From: an uncultured Pseudomonadota bacterium
GTDB lineage: Bacteria; Myxococcota_A; UBA796; SXON01
Reading direction: 5' to 3'
Length of the DNA stretch: 61,873 nt
Assembly: GCA_903921785.1 (NCBI GenBank)
Contig: CAIXRH010000348.1
Coordinates: forward strand, 1-61,873
Shown here: positions 33,129-42,653 of the stretch, in pieces
Position numbering within the stretch: position 1 is the first letter of the stretch
Layout of the letters: every line of letters begins with the position of its first letter
Program-made: the position numbers and the translations under genes
Notes under the pieces: model-generated
Seen by the model: only the letters and a program-made list of their open reading frames with translations
The model's database searches: none
What the model was told of the DNA's origin: nothing

Positions 33129-34418
33129 CTACTCCCAGTGGTCCGGGTGGTCGGGGTAGCCGAGCGCCTGGAGCATCTCGGCCACGCGCGGCGTGGCACA
33201 GAGCGGCCCGAGCATGTCGATGCGACGGAACCAGCGGCGATGCCGCGGTTGTTCCGTCGCCATCACCACCGGGAGCCCGGCGGTGAGGGTGTGCTCCAGC
33301 TCGTCATGCACCGGCACCCCGAGCCAGTCGCTGAGCGCGCCCATCGCCTCGGCCTGCCGCGCGTTCGGGCCGATCACGTCCTCGAAGCGGAGCTGGAAGC
33401 GGTCGGCCGCGTTGTCGGCGAGCACCGCGCGGTGGGCCGAGCTCCACTGGTAGGCGCAGACCTCTTCGAGCGACGCGTCGGTCCAGTCGGCCCAGCCGGG
33501 GGGACGGTCGAACTTCCACCAATGGTCGCCGCCGGGGACCACGTCGCTGTAGCCGCCGATGCGCAGCCCCTCCACGCGGTGTGAGTGGAACCCCGGAAAC
33601 CGCCAGCCGTCGTAGAGCCCGTTGATGCTCGCGGCGGCGTTGCGCGTGAGGTGGAGGACGCGGATGCGCGCGTTGGGAAAGAGCCGGCGGAGGAAGCCGA
33701 GGCGGTACACGTTTCCCGGGGTCTTCACCACCAGCGGGCGGGTGGCGAGCTCCTCCGCCGTGGCGTGGTGCCAGGGCAGCGTGAGCACGAAGGGCGGCTC
33801 CTCGACCGGCGAGCCGGGCACGAACGGGGTGTCCGGGCCGAGGTCCGCGGCGAGGCGGCGGTCGAAGTCGTAGGCGCCAGGGTGGAAGGCGGGCCAACGG
33901 GCGCGCCAGCGGGCGAAGAGGTGCGCGTAGAACACCTGCGCGTCGGCGAAGTGGCCGGGCGCCCACCCGGCCGTGGTGACGAGCTCCGCGAGAACGGCGC
34001 GGACATCGTCGGCGATCTGGGCGCCGACCACCGGGAGCTCGGGCCACTGGAGGCAGAGGCGGGCGGCGATCTCGGCGGCGAACGCCTCCACCGCGGCGGG
34101 GCCGTCGAGCCGATCGGTGGGCTGGCCGCAGTCGGCGCCGAGGGCGGCGCCGAGGCCGGCGGGGATCGGGTGGTCGGCGGGGACGGAGTCGTCGGCGTCG
34201 CCGGCGCAGCCGAAGAGCCGGAGCTGCGGGTTCACTTCGGCGCGGAAGTGGAGCAGGGAGCGGCTGCGGCGGAGCACCTCGGCGAAGATGGAGCTGCCGC
34301 CGCGGGAGCTCGACGCGATGACCACCACCTCGCGCGCGGCCTGCGCCACGTCGAGCGCGGGGAGGCCCGCTCGGAGCGCGGCGACGCGCTCACGCACGGA
34401 CGCGACGTCAGCGGCCAC
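33129..34418 (-). CDS. Sulfotransferase-fold protein (first type)
   Basis: The 429-residue protein has a PAPS 5'-phosphosulfate loop-like ASSSRGGSSIFAEVL (about 36-50) and a 3'-phosphate motif region RVLHLTRNAAASINGLY. Expected reaction: transfer of sulfate from PAPS to a carbohydrate or other acceptor. The loop reads SSSRGGS rather than the common TxRSGS, so the match is moderate. It overlaps the preceding sulfotransferase gene by 11 bp. Confidence 0.75.
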   Translation of the reverse strand: MAADVASVRERVAALRAGLPALDVAQAAREVVVIASSSRGGSSIFAEVLRRSRSLLHFRAEVNPQLRLFGCAGDADDSVPADHPIPAGLGAALGADCGQPTDRLDGPAAVEAFAAEIAARLCLQWPELPVVGAQIADDVRAVLAELVTTAGWAPGHFADAQVFYAHLFARWRARWPAFHPGAYDFDRRLAADLGPDTPFVPGSPVEEPPFVLTLPWHHATAEELATRPLVVKTPGNVYRLGFLRRLFPNARIRVLHLTRNAAASINGLYDGWRFPGFHSHRVEGLRIGGYSDVVPGGDHWWKFDRPPGWADWTDASLEEVCAYQWSSAHRAVLADNAADRFQLRFEDVIGPNARQAEAMGALSDWLGVPVHDELEHTLTAGLPVVMATEQPRHRRWFRRIDMLGPLCATPRVAEMLQALGYPDHPDHWE

Positions 34419-35424
34419 GAAGCGCCAACCGGAGCTTGATGCGCTGCATCAGCCAGAACCGCCGCCAGCGCTGGCCCACGTTCTTGTCCTTCCGCAGCGA
34501 CCGCCACTCCACCTTGAGCCAGAGCAGATCGTCCACGAAGCCCCACTTCACCTCGCGCCACCAGGCGGCGAGGCCGGTGGGCGGCGCGCGCCGCGGCGCG
34601 TCGAGCGGGTAGCCGAGCGTCTCGAGCATGCCGCCCGCGATCTCCTCGACGGTGGCGATGTCCTCGGCCGTGAGGTCCTTGCGGTACCGCGCGAGCCGGT
34701 CCTTCTTCATCGGCGCGGCGGTGTTCTTCCAGGACTCGGAGAGCGAGGCCGACTTCACCGCTTCGCCCTTCTCGAACCACCGGAGCATGTCGGGCTCGAA
34801 AGGCTCGCCGAGGAATTCGCAGATGCGGCGCACCTCCGCCTCCGGCTCGGCCACCAGCGACTCGTACATCACCCGCAAGACCCCGCCGCCCGGCTCGGCA
34901 GCGAGGCCGCGCGACTGCTGCTCCGTCCAGAGGCGGGCAGCGTTTGCAGGGTGGAAGGCTGAAAAGACGGACTCGCGCGCGGACGCGGCGACGTCGCGCG
35001 CGTCGCGGATGAGCCAGAGGAACCGCGCGTCGGGGAATTCGCTGCGAACGAGGTCGACGTGGTCGACCATGAAGGTGCTCTTGCAGCCCCAGCGCTCCTT
35101 GCCGACGTGGGCGAGCAGCGCCTCGTGCAGCGCCACGTAGACCCCGAAGACCGAGCGGCGGCGCGCGCGCGAGACCACGTCCTCCGCGGCGGGGATCCAC
35201 TCCCAGGGGTGGATGTGCTCCCGAACCAACGAGAGCACGTCGCCGACGAGCGCCGCGAACCGCGCGTCCTCGGAGAGGTCGCCGTACTTGGCCTCCAAGG
35301 CGCCGAAGTAGCGCATCACGTGCGGCGGGTGCGGCACGAGGATGTGCGCATGGGCGTTGAGGATCAGCCGCAGCAGGTTGGAGCCGGACCGCTCGGTGCC
35401 GATGATGAAGATGGGGGCAGACAC
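34408..35424 (-). CDS. Sulfotransferase family protein (second type)
   Basis: The 338-residue enzyme has a clear PAPS-binding loop IIGTERSGSNLLRLIL near the N-terminus and the 3'-phosphate motif FLWLIRDARDVAASARES. The C-terminal helix region is Arg/Lys/Trp-rich (WRSLRKDKNVGQRWRRFW) and may touch the membrane. It likely sulfates a cell-surface glycan or lipid. It lies upstream of, and overlapping, a second sulfotransferase-like gene, so both probably act on the same product. Confidence 0.88.
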   Translation of the reverse strand: MSAPIFIIGTERSGSNLLRLILNAHAHILVPHPPHVMRYFGALEAKYGDLSEDARFAALVGDVLSLVREHIHPWEWIPAAEDVVSRARRRSVFGVYVALHEALLAHVGKERWGCKSTFMVDHVDLVRSEFPDARFLWLIRDARDVAASARESVFSAFHPANAARLWTEQQSRGLAAEPGGGVLRVMYESLVAEPEAEVRRICEFLGEPFEPDMLRWFEKGEAVKSASLSESWKNTAAPMKKDRLARYRKDLTAEDIATVEEIAGGMLETLGYPLDAPRRAPPTGLAAWWREVKWGFVDDLLWLKVEWRSLRKDKNVGQRWRRFWLMQRIKLRLALRGR

Positions 35425-35472
35425 GGGCGCGCCATTGTCACACGACGGGCGGGGGGCGCGCCACCGTCGGGA

Positions 35473-37209
35473 TCATTGGGGCGGAATCCGCAGCCGCTGT
35501 CCGGGCGTCAGCTGCTCGCTCGAGGTCCCGAACACGAGGCCGTTGAGGTCGGCCAGCTCCGCCACGCGGTTGGGGTCGCCGAGGTACCGATCGGAGAGGC
35601 TCAGGAGGGTGTCGCCGGGCTGCACCACGACGGTCCCGGGGGTGGTCTCTTCGGCGGGCCCATCGCAGGTGTCGGTGACGTCCTGGGCGCTGGTCTCGGG
35701 GCGGAGCTGTGTGCGGAGGTCGGCGGCCTCGGCGGGCATCTCTTTCTTCGCGAACCGCCAGAAGTCCCCGGCGGTGTCGCCGCTGCCAAGCGTCTCCCGG
35801 TCGAGCGCTTCCAGCTCGGTGACGGCCACGGCCACGGCGCCGGGGTCGTGGGACGCGAAGGCGTCCCACAGGGCCTGGATGCGCGGCGAGTTGACCTGGT
35901 TGCCGCTGGTCACGGCGTTGAGCGCGTCGACGGTGGACTTGAACGCCGGGTCGACGACGTAGAAGTAGGGGACGTAGCTGTAGGTCCTCGTCCAGTCCGT
36001 GCTGGGGCTACCCCAGTCGGCTCCCGGGGGCGTCGCGCCCACAAGGTGGGCGAAGATCGAGGCCTGCCGCGCATTGTCGAAGTCCGTCGCCACCGTCTGG
36101 ACCCCGTTGGGGGTCTTGGCGCTCACCGCGACGTTCGCGGCCGGGTCCTTGGCGGGCGCGAAATCGTCCGCCTGGCTGCCCTCCGGTTGTTCCAGCCAGT
36201 AGGCGTTGAACTCCGACCGGTAGGCCTCGAAGTAGCCCGAGCTGGCCGCCGTGTCGGTGCAGGTCGGTGCGCCCTGGCCCCGCGACCAGGCGCCGCCCGT
36301 CTGGTCGGCGTCGTGCTGCACCTCGTGAATCAACGTCTCCACCAGCAGCGACTCCGGAAACAGCGTGGGGCCGTAGAGGGTCAGCACGCCGTCGTTCCCC
36401 ATCGTGCCGACGACGCCGGCGAACTGCATCTCGATCCCGGCGTCGTTGGTGGGGGTGCCGGAGGCGTCGACCGAGGCGTCGTAGGTCGCCGGAGCGCCGA
36501 AGCGCGCGCGTTCGTCGAACCACGCGAGCTTCCCGGCGTTGCCCTCCGGGCGGAGGTGCCCGTCGTGGGTGAGGGAGAGCACCCGGAGCTCGGCCAGCCC
36601 GTCGTCGATCCACTCCACGGAGTTCTTCAGCAGGGCCGGGCGGGACTCCCCCGCCTCCGGATCGACCACGATCGACCGGGCGGAGGCCATGACCGCGGCG
36701 ACCTTCGCCTCATCCGCCACGTGACGGGCCAACGCTTCGGCCTGGGTCGCGGGCGCGTTCTTGAACGGCCCAGGCATCGTCGGGACCTGCGCTTGGGGAA
36801 CGAGCGCCGCGGCGAGGCCGGATGCGGCCTCACCCCCTTGGCCTCCCGCCCCCGTTCCGGCGTTGGTGGCGCCCGCGCCGAGCTGCGAACCGACTGCCGC
36901 GGTGGCGGAGCGGCCCGAGAGTTCGTCCGCCTCCCCCAGCCAGTCGCTCACCCACGGCACCGTCGACATCGTGAGCGCGAGCTGCACCGCGGTGGGGACG
37001 GGGAGCGCATCCAGGACGACGGCGCCCACCGGGCCGAGGGTGGGGAGGAGGGCGGCCAGCGAGTCCACGGGCAGCGCCGCCGCACCCCCCGCGAGCCCCA
37101 GCGACGCGAGCAGGGCCTGGTTGGAGCCGGCGCTCGCCGGCGCCTGGCTCGACGTGGGAGGCTCGGGGGTGACGGCCGGCGCGGGGGTGACGGAACGGGT
37201 GAGATCCAT
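35473..37209 (-). CDS. LysM protein with HExxH motif, no signal peptide
   Basis: The 578-residue protein has a Pro/Ala/Thr-rich N-terminus (1-60), a hydrophobic Ala/Leu/Val stretch and an HExxH zinc-protease signature. The signature is in LLVETLIHEVQHDADQTGG (His295, Glu296, His299), with a possible distal ligand in the YFEAYRSEFNAYW region. A LysM module closes the protein (VVVQPGDTLLSLSDRYLGDP...LTPGQRLRIPP, about 525-577). It carries no leader, unlike most neighbours. Metallopeptidase activity toward the cell wall, or an exported toxin/effector-like use, is inference. It ends 48 bp before the sulfotransferases. Confidence 0.7.
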   Translation of the reverse strand: MDLTRSVTPAPAVTPEPPTSSQAPASAGSNQALLASLGLAGGAAALPVDSLAALLPTLGPVGAVVLDALPVPTAVQLALTMSTVPWVSDWLGEADELSGRSATAAVGSQLGAGATNAGTGAGGQGGEAASGLAAALVPQAQVPTMPGPFKNAPATQAEALARHVADEAKVAAVMASARSIVVDPEAGESRPALLKNSVEWIDDGLAELRVLSLTHDGHLRPEGNAGKLAWFDERARFGAPATYDASVDASGTPTNDAGIEMQFAGVVGTMGNDGVLTLYGPTLFPESLLVETLIHEVQHDADQTGGAWSRGQGAPTCTDTAASSGYFEAYRSEFNAYWLEQPEGSQADDFAPAKDPAANVAVSAKTPNGVQTVATDFDNARQASIFAHLVGATPPGADWGSPSTDWTRTYSYVPYFYVVDPAFKSTVDALNAVTSGNQVNSPRIQALWDAFASHDPGAVAVAVTELEALDRETLGSGDTAGDFWRFAKKEMPAEAADLRTQLRPETSAQDVTDTCDGPAEETTPGTVVVQPGDTLLSLSDRYLGDPNRVAELADLNGLVFGTSSEQLTPGQRLRIPPQ

Positions 37210-37368
37210 GCTCCGTCCGCAGTGCAGGCGCCGTGCCTACGGGCGAACGTCGATCGTTTTCGCGGAGCCTGATGGACGGCCGTCGGGGCTGTCGGACGGC
37301 CGTCGATCTTCGGGCGCGCGTCCCCTCGATCGGAGCTCCCGCGCGCCGCACGTTTGCGCCGCCGCCGA

Positions 37369-38166
37369 CTACTCCTCGCCGCCCTCGCCCGCGCCATCTT
37401 CGGCCGGGCCCTCGCTGCCGTCGTCGCGCACATGGCCGATGCGGCGGGAACGCGCGGACCAACGCCCACCCGCGTCGTCCGCAGGGGGGACGGGGAAGAC
37501 GCCGTTGGCCTCTTCGTCCCAATCGAGGCGGAGCTCGTAGAGCGCGCGGTCCCAGCGGGCGAGCATCGGGGGGATCGCGAAGGGCACCGCGAAGGTGCCG
37601 GACTCGACGGCCACACGCCGGACGACGTCGTCTGCGTCAAGCGGCGCGAGCGTGTAGATCGCCACGGAGGGCCCGTGCTTGTCGATGTGGAAGAGCACCA
37701 CGGCCCGGCAGTGCTCGAGCACCTCGGGGAGGGCGCTCGCGGCGTAGAGCTCGGCGGGAACCTGCGTCGCGTCCGCGAACCCGGTGAGGTGGTACAGCGA
37801 CTCCACCAGCGGCTCGGGCATCCGCCCGTCGGTGACCACGAAGCCCTCGGCTTTCGGGCCGGTCACGCCGTCGATCTCGCCTTCGAGCAGCGCGTCCATC
37901 TCCAGGCCTTCAGCCCGGGCGATCCAGCGCACCGCGGGACGGGTGCGGATGCCGCCGTGCAGGGGCTCCTGCCAGTCCTCCTCCAGGACCATGTCGTGGG
38001 GGAGGGCGAGCGGATCCCCGGCGTTGCAGAACGCGAAGACCGTGCTGCCAGGGAACAGCGCCGGGAGCAGCGCGCCGGCGGGGACGCCGCCGAAGCGGTA
38101 CCCGCGGAGCGCATCGCGCGCGCTGTCGTCGGTGAACTGGGCGCCGCTGAGCACCAGCCGGTACAC
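37369..38166 (-). CDS. Unrecognised cytoplasmic protein with acidic tail
   Basis: The 265-residue protein has mixed alpha/beta composition, no signal peptide and no membrane segment. It begins VYRLVLSGAQFTDDSARDALRGYRFGG and ends in an acidic Gly/Glu tail. GTG 38166 is preferred because a strong GGAGGAGG lies five bases upstream; ATG 38280 in the same frame is weaker. No family was recognised. The LysM gene follows after 159 bp in which nothing is seen. Confidence 0.6.
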   Translation of the reverse strand: MYRLVLSGAQFTDDSARDALRGYRFGGVPAGALLPALFPGSTVFAFCNAGDPLALPHDMVLEEDWQEPLHGGIRTRPAVRWIARAEGLEMDALLEGEIDGVTGPKAEGFVVTDGRMPEPLVESLYHLTGFADATQVPAELYAASALPEVLEHCRAVVLFHIDKHGPSVAIYTLAPLDADDVVRRVAVESGTFAVPFAIPPMLARWDRALYELRLDWDEEANGVFPVPPADDAGGRWSARSRRIGHVRDDGSEGPAEDGAGEGGEE

Positions 38167-38290
38167 CGTGGCCTCCTCCGCATCCGGGAGACCGGGCAGC
38201 CAACGCTCCCGGCCGCGGCAAAGGCGACTCGGAGCGGCGGACTCGATCGAATCGTGGCAATAGCCGAACGCGCGCACCATGGCCCGGCGG

Positions 38291-39799
38291 CTAACGCTTC
38301 CCGAGGACCAATACCAGCGGCGCATCGCGGGAGTGGGTCTCCGCCACCACGCGGCCGTCGGCGCCCATCGCCTCGACCCGCACGGCGGGGTGGCCCGCGG
38401 GCACTGCCAGGGAGAACGAACGCTCCCCACGGAGCACCACCGCCGCGAGCTTCTCGTCGGTGAGGCTGCGGACGGTCACCTCCACGGGCTCCGGCGGCGC
38501 GTCCACCGTGCCGGCGACGGTCCAAGCGGGGGAGGTGTCGACGGGGGCGGCGCCCGCGGTCGCAGCGCTCCCCGTCGCGGCGCCCGGAGTGGTCCCGTCG
38601 CGGCCGCGGTCGGCAGCCCCGGCCCCCGAGCTCGCCGCCAACCCCGACGCCCCGCCGGGAAACAGGTTCACCTGCGGCGACATCGCCCCCGGGGACGCCC
38701 CGCGGCTGTCGGGAGCGGTGTCCACCACCCCCGACGCGTCGAACGCCTCGGCGCGCCCGAGCAGCCGCTCGGTCGGCCAGCGGGCGGCGCGGAGCGACGC
38801 CACGATCGCGTCGGCGACGACGGCGTTTCCGGCGGCGGAAGGGTGCAGGTCGTCGAGGAACAGGGCGTCCGGTCCGGCCGTGACGGCGGCGGCCTGGAAG
38901 GCCTCGAGGGTGTGCACGACCACCGTGCCATGCCACGTCGCGACCGCCGCCTGGGCCCCGAAGTACGGCGCGCGCACTTCCTCCCCCGAGAGGTCGCCCC
39001 GCGCCATGTCCCGGTTCGTCGGCTGCAGAAAGACCACCCCCGCCCCATGCTCCCGCGCCGCCCTCACGATCGCGTCGAGGTTCTCCGCGAACCGCGCCGG
39101 CGGCACCCGCCGCACGCCCTCCGCGGGGAACTCGCTGTGCCGCGTCCAGGTGACGAGGTGTGCGCCCGCGCCGCCCCGCGCCCGGTCCACCCAGCCGCCG
39201 ACGAGCCGGAAGAACGCGGATTGTCCGAGCAGCGACCCGCCGTACACCCGCTGCGTGCGCAAAAGGTCTTCGTCCTTGAAGTGGTCGAAGTTGTAGTCGC
39301 TCCAGACGTTGGCCACGACCACGAGCGACGGCTCCAGGCCCCAACCCACCTCGTCGAGCAACAGCCGCGTCTGCTCGGTGGAGTAGCCGGGCACCGCGGC
39401 GTTGACGGTGTCCGCGTCGATCCCGGCGCCCCGCAGCGCCCGACCGAGCAGGACCGCCGGAGTGTCGTCGTCGGCGACGCCGTGGCCGAAAAAGCTGGAA
39501 TCGCCGGTGATCATCACCCGTTCGCGGCCCCGAGGCCGCGGCACCCGGGGCTTCTCCCCACGGAGGCCGAGGTCGTTGATCGTGGCCTTGGCGCCGGCGT
39601 TGTTGCGGATGCCCGTGCCCATGCCCCAGAGGCGGGTCGGGTGGCCGACCATGATCACGTCGCCCGGGTCGCGGCCCTGCCAGCCCGGGACGACCGGGTC
39701 GAGGAAGCGCGCGTAGCCCTCGCCAAGGAGCAGGAACGCGGCGACCGCGATCAGGGCGCCGGTGAGGCGGAAGCCCAGGCTCGGCCGCCGACGCGCCAC
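38291..39799 (-). CDS. Membrane-anchored SGNH/GDSL hydrolase
   Basis: The 502-residue protein has one N-terminal membrane helix (11-27) and a periplasmic SGNH domain. Block I is MITGDSSFFGHG with Ser101, the Gly block VPGYSTEQ, the Asn block NVWSDYN and block V DDLHPSAAGN with Asp317/His319. Residues about 350-430 are a Ser/Ala/Gly linker, followed by a beta-rich C-terminal domain. Relatives remove or add acetyl groups on glycans (AlgX/PatB-type). It ends module B, 4 bp after the Ig/TM/cytosolic gene, so glycan acyl chemistry is likely. Confidence 0.85.
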   Translation of the reverse strand: MARRRPSLGFRLTGALIAVAAFLLLGEGYARFLDPVVPGWQGRDPGDVIMVGHPTRLWGMGTGIRNNAGAKATINDLGLRGEKPRVPRPRGRERVMITGDSSFFGHGVADDDTPAVLLGRALRGAGIDADTVNAAVPGYSTEQTRLLLDEVGWGLEPSLVVVANVWSDYNFDHFKDEDLLRTQRVYGGSLLGQSAFFRLVGGWVDRARGGAGAHLVTWTRHSEFPAEGVRRVPPARFAENLDAIVRAAREHGAGVVFLQPTNRDMARGDLSGEEVRAPYFGAQAAVATWHGTVVVHTLEAFQAAAVTAGPDALFLDDLHPSAAGNAVVADAIVASLRAARWPTERLLGRAEAFDASGVVDTAPDSRGASPGAMSPQVNLFPGGASGLAASSGAGAADRGRDGTTPGAATGSAATAGAAPVDTSPAWTVAGTVDAPPEPVEVTVRSLTDEKLAAVVLRGERSFSLAVPAGHPAVRVEAMGADGRVVAETHSRDAPLVLVLGKR

Positions 39800-39803
39800 T
39801 CCC

Positions 39804-40958
39804 TCAGCCGACCTCGAGGCCCCGGGGCCCCGCGACGACGTTCACCGTGGTGTCGCCGTGGGTGAGCGCCCAGCCGTTGACCGACGGCGCCGCCACCACG
39901 CGGGGGAGCGGGCTGTCGCCGTCCTTGTCGAGCAGGACCACGCCGCCAACCTCCTTGGGGAGCAGATCACGGTAGTCGCGGAGCGCTTCACGATCGGCCG
40001 CGTCCAGCACGATGAGCACCACCAGGGGCGCGCCGGACTCCTCCGCGAGCGCCTCCGCCACGTCGCCCACGAGGCCCGGGCGCACCCCGACCACGCGGTA
40101 CACCGGGCCGCCGAACAGGGGCTTCACGTCGACCTCGGCGCGCGCGACCAGCAGCACCCGGTGGTGCTGGGCGAGGAGCACCAGCAGCGGCTGAACCAGC
40201 GCGGCGGCCTGCCCGTCGGCGACCCAGGCGACCAGTCCGTCAGAGATGCTGGGGAACTTCGGGGAGAGCAGCCCGGGCTCGGGGAGCACCTGGAGCTCGG
40301 CCGTGCGGGCGCGCGGGGCGGCCCGCGAACGACGCCACAACCACGCCACGCCGAGGAGCGCGAGGAGCCCCACGCCGAAGCCGATGAACAAGAGCCCGTC
40401 CGACGAGCTGGAGTCGGCGAACGTGACCGGCGAACGCGAGCTGGACCCCGCGCTCGGCGGCACCGCCCCGGAGAGGCCTGCGCCGCCGCCACCGCCACCG
40501 CCGCCACCCCCACCGCCGCCACCACCGCCGCCCGGACCGTCTACCGCCGGACCCGTGGGCGTCGTCGGCGAACCGCCGCCGTCCGCGCCGGCGGTCGGGG
40601 AGGGCGGCGAGGAGACGACCACCGAGAGCGTTCCGTCGGCCAGCGAAACGTCGATGTCGTGGGGGATCGACGCGTCTTCGAAGGTGGCGTTGCCCTTGCC
40701 GAGCGACTTGCCGTCGGCCACGAGCTCCAGCGTCGCCTCCGTGGCATCCACCTGGGACACCCCGGCGAAACGACCGTCGCCCTTGGCGAAGTCGGGGCGC
40801 TCCCCATCGTCGGCGAGCACCACGTCGGCGGTGGTGCCGCCGGTCGTGAGCTTCACCACCAGCGGCGCGGAGTAAGCCGTGCCGTTGGAGTCGAACCGGA
40901 TGACCACCGGGTGCGGCTCCGCGTGGGCCGTGGCGAGGACGAGGAGGGCGGCGAGCAT
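39804..40958 (-). CDS. Ig-like/TM/cytosolic-domain protein, module B (second)
   Basis: The 384-residue protein has a signal peptide (MLAALLVLATAHAE), an Ig-like domain with LADDGERPDFAKGDGRFAG and a linker with about 17 consecutive Gly. A membrane helix (about 190-210) is followed by a WRRSR stop-transfer. The cytosolic domain repeats the strand pattern of its paralogues: HRVLLVARAEVD, PLVVLIVLDAAD and LPKEVGGVVLLDKDG. It is the counterpart of 21007-22101. It is closely flanked by the GT-C-like and SGNH genes. Confidence 0.72.
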   Translation of the reverse strand: MLAALLVLATAHAEPHPVVIRFDSNGTAYSAPLVVKLTTGGTTADVVLADDGERPDFAKGDGRFAGVSQVDATEATLELVADGKSLGKGNATFEDASIPHDIDVSLADGTLSVVVSSPPSPTAGADGGGSPTTPTGPAVDGPGGGGGGGGGGGGGGGGGAGLSGAVPPSAGSSSRSPVTFADSSSSDGLLFIGFGVGLLALLGVAWLWRRSRAAPRARTAELQVLPEPGLLSPKFPSISDGLVAWVADGQAAALVQPLLVLLAQHHRVLLVARAEVDVKPLFGGPVYRVVGVRPGLVGDVAEALAEESGAPLVVLIVLDAADREALRDYRDLLPKEVGGVVLLDKDGDSPLPRVVAAPSVNGWALTHGDTTVNVVAGPRGLEVG

Positions 40959-40970
40959 CCCCCGGTTGTA

Positions 40971-42653
40971 TCATTCACCGGCACGTCGGGGCACGGCCAC
41001 TAGGCTCACCGAGAGCGTGTCGTCCTCGAACGTGGCAAAAGGAGTCCAACGCGCGAGGATGTAGGCGTCGAGCGCGGTGCGGGTGACGAAGCGGTCGTCG
41101 CGCGGGCGGGTCACCACGACGGCGTAGGGGACGCTGTCGGCGGCGCCGACGCAGCTGGCCCGGAGGGTGTCGACGCATCGGGCGAGCGCCGCGTCGGTCG
41201 TGGACGTGGGGCAGTCCGGGGTCGGGCAGGCGAGGCCGCCCGCCGCCGCGCTGACCTCGTGGACGAACGCCGCGACGTCACTGCCCGGCGGGTACCGCTC
41301 ACGTACGGCGGCCCCGACCTCCACCATCAGCGCGGCGTCCGCATCGATGGCGGCCAGCGACGGCGACGGTCGCCCGGCCAGGGTGCCGATCGCGAAGAGG
41401 GCCGCGAAGACCGCCCCGAACGCGGCGCTGCCGCGAGCGCCCGGGCGCAGCCGGCCCCAGGCGGCCGCCGCCGCCGACCCGAGCCCAGCCAGCCCGCGGA
41501 AAACGAGCAGCAGCACCAGCGGCAAGAAGGTGTTCGCGTAGCGCAACGGCGCGCCGGCCAGGAACAGCACCGGCACCGGCGCCAACGCCAGGGCGACCGC
41601 CCCGCCCGCGGCGACGCCCCGGGCCGCCCACTCCGCCTGCAGCCGCGCCGCCCGGGGCACGCGCTCCATCCACCCCCGCGGCACCTCCGGCCGCCCCCCG
41701 AGCCCCGGCCCCAGCGCCCCGAGCCCCATCAACGCGACGATCCACCCGCCCCCGACCCGCCCCCCGCTCACCGTGGAACCCAGCCACCGCAGCGCGCTCG
41801 TCGTCGCCACCGAGCCGTTGAGCCGCACCGCGTCCATCACCCGCTGAAGTGGCGGCTCGGCCACCGGCGCATGGGCCTGATCGATGGGCACCATCCCCGC
41901 CATCACCGAGGGCAGGAGCAGGGACAGCGGCATCGGCGGGAGCACGCGGTGGATCGCCCAGGCGATCCCGACGAACGGCAGGGTGAAGGCGCCGAGCGCG
42001 CGCAGGCGGCGCCCCGGAGGGGCGGCGCCGACCAGCGCCACCACGGCGGGGACCACGCAGGGGATCGTGGTGAAGTGGGTGGTGAAGCCCAGGGCGGCGA
42101 CGGCCCCGGCGATCGCCGCGCCGAGGGGTGAGCGGCCGCCCGCGAGAGCGGCGGCGAGCACCGCGGGCCAGGCGACCGAGACGGCGACATCAACCTGGAA
42201 GCGGGTGGCCCCCGATCGCAGCTCCGGCTGGAGGAGGACGGCGAGGGCCGCGGCGGCGGCGGGTCCGCGCCCCATCCGGGCCGCCCGCCCGAGCCCGTAG
42301 ATCAGCCCGCCGAGCCCGAGCTGGAGCAGGTGGTTGGTGAGGTGCCCGGCGAGGGGCACGTCCAGACCCCACGCCCGGCCGACCGCCACCGTGAGCAACG
42401 TCCACGTGGGGAGCCGGTGTGGGTCCAGCCGCGAGAACGCGCCAGCGCCGAGGGCGATGGCTTGCTCGGCCCAGCGCCCGGCGTCCGGGCCGTCGAGGAG
42501 GAGGTCGCGGAAGCCCGCCCAGGCGGGAGTGCCGGAAGGAAGCGCCGGATCCCCGGGCGCGGCGCCGCGGCTCCAGGCGAACCACCCGACGAGGAGGAGG
42601 AGGGCGACCAGCGCCGCGTCGAGCGCGCGGCCGCGGGTCACGCGGGGGCCCAC
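40971..42653 (-). CDS. GT-C-like polytopic membrane protein, module B
   Basis: The 560-residue protein has about ten membrane segments and a C-terminal soluble domain with two Cys pairs (CPTPDCP and CVDTLRASC). An early loop (GFRDLLLDGPDAGRWAEQ) precedes the second membrane helix, in the place of GT-C catalytic loops. It shares gene order, size and layout with the protein at 19358. It overlaps the upstream Ig/TM gene by 16 bp and is 12 bp from the next gene. Sugar donor and acceptor are unknown. Confidence 0.7.
   Translation of the reverse strand: MGPRVTRGRALDAALVALLLLVGWFAWSRGAAPGDPALPSGTPAWAGFRDLLLDGPDAGRWAEQAIALGAGAFSRLDPHRLPTWTLLTVAVGRAWGLDVPLAGHLTNHLLQLGLGGLIYGLGRAARMGRGPAAAAALAVLLQPELRSGATRFQVDVAVSVAWPAVLAAALAGGRSPLGAAIAGAVAALGFTTHFTTIPCVVPAVVALVGAAPPGRRLRALGAFTLPFVGIAWAIHRVLPPMPLSLLLPSVMAGMVPIDQAHAPVAEPPLQRVMDAVRLNGSVATTSALRWLGSTVSGGRVGGGWIVALMGLGALGPGLGGRPEVPRGWMERVPRAARLQAEWAARGVAAGGAVALALAPVPVLFLAGAPLRYANTFLPLVLLLVFRGLAGLGSAAAAAWGRLRPGARGSAAFGAVFAALFAIGTLAGRPSPSLAAIDADAALMVEVGAAVRERYPPGSDVAAFVHEVSAAAGGLACPTPDCPTSTTDAALARCVDTLRASCVGAADSVPYAVVVTRPRDDRFVTRTALDAYILARWTPFATFEDDTLSVSLVAVPRRAGE

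Noticed and set aside
40486-40540. CCG/GCC triplet run as a possible microsatellite or array
   Set aside because: It simply encodes the poly-Gly linker of the module B protein; no spacers or palindromes are present.
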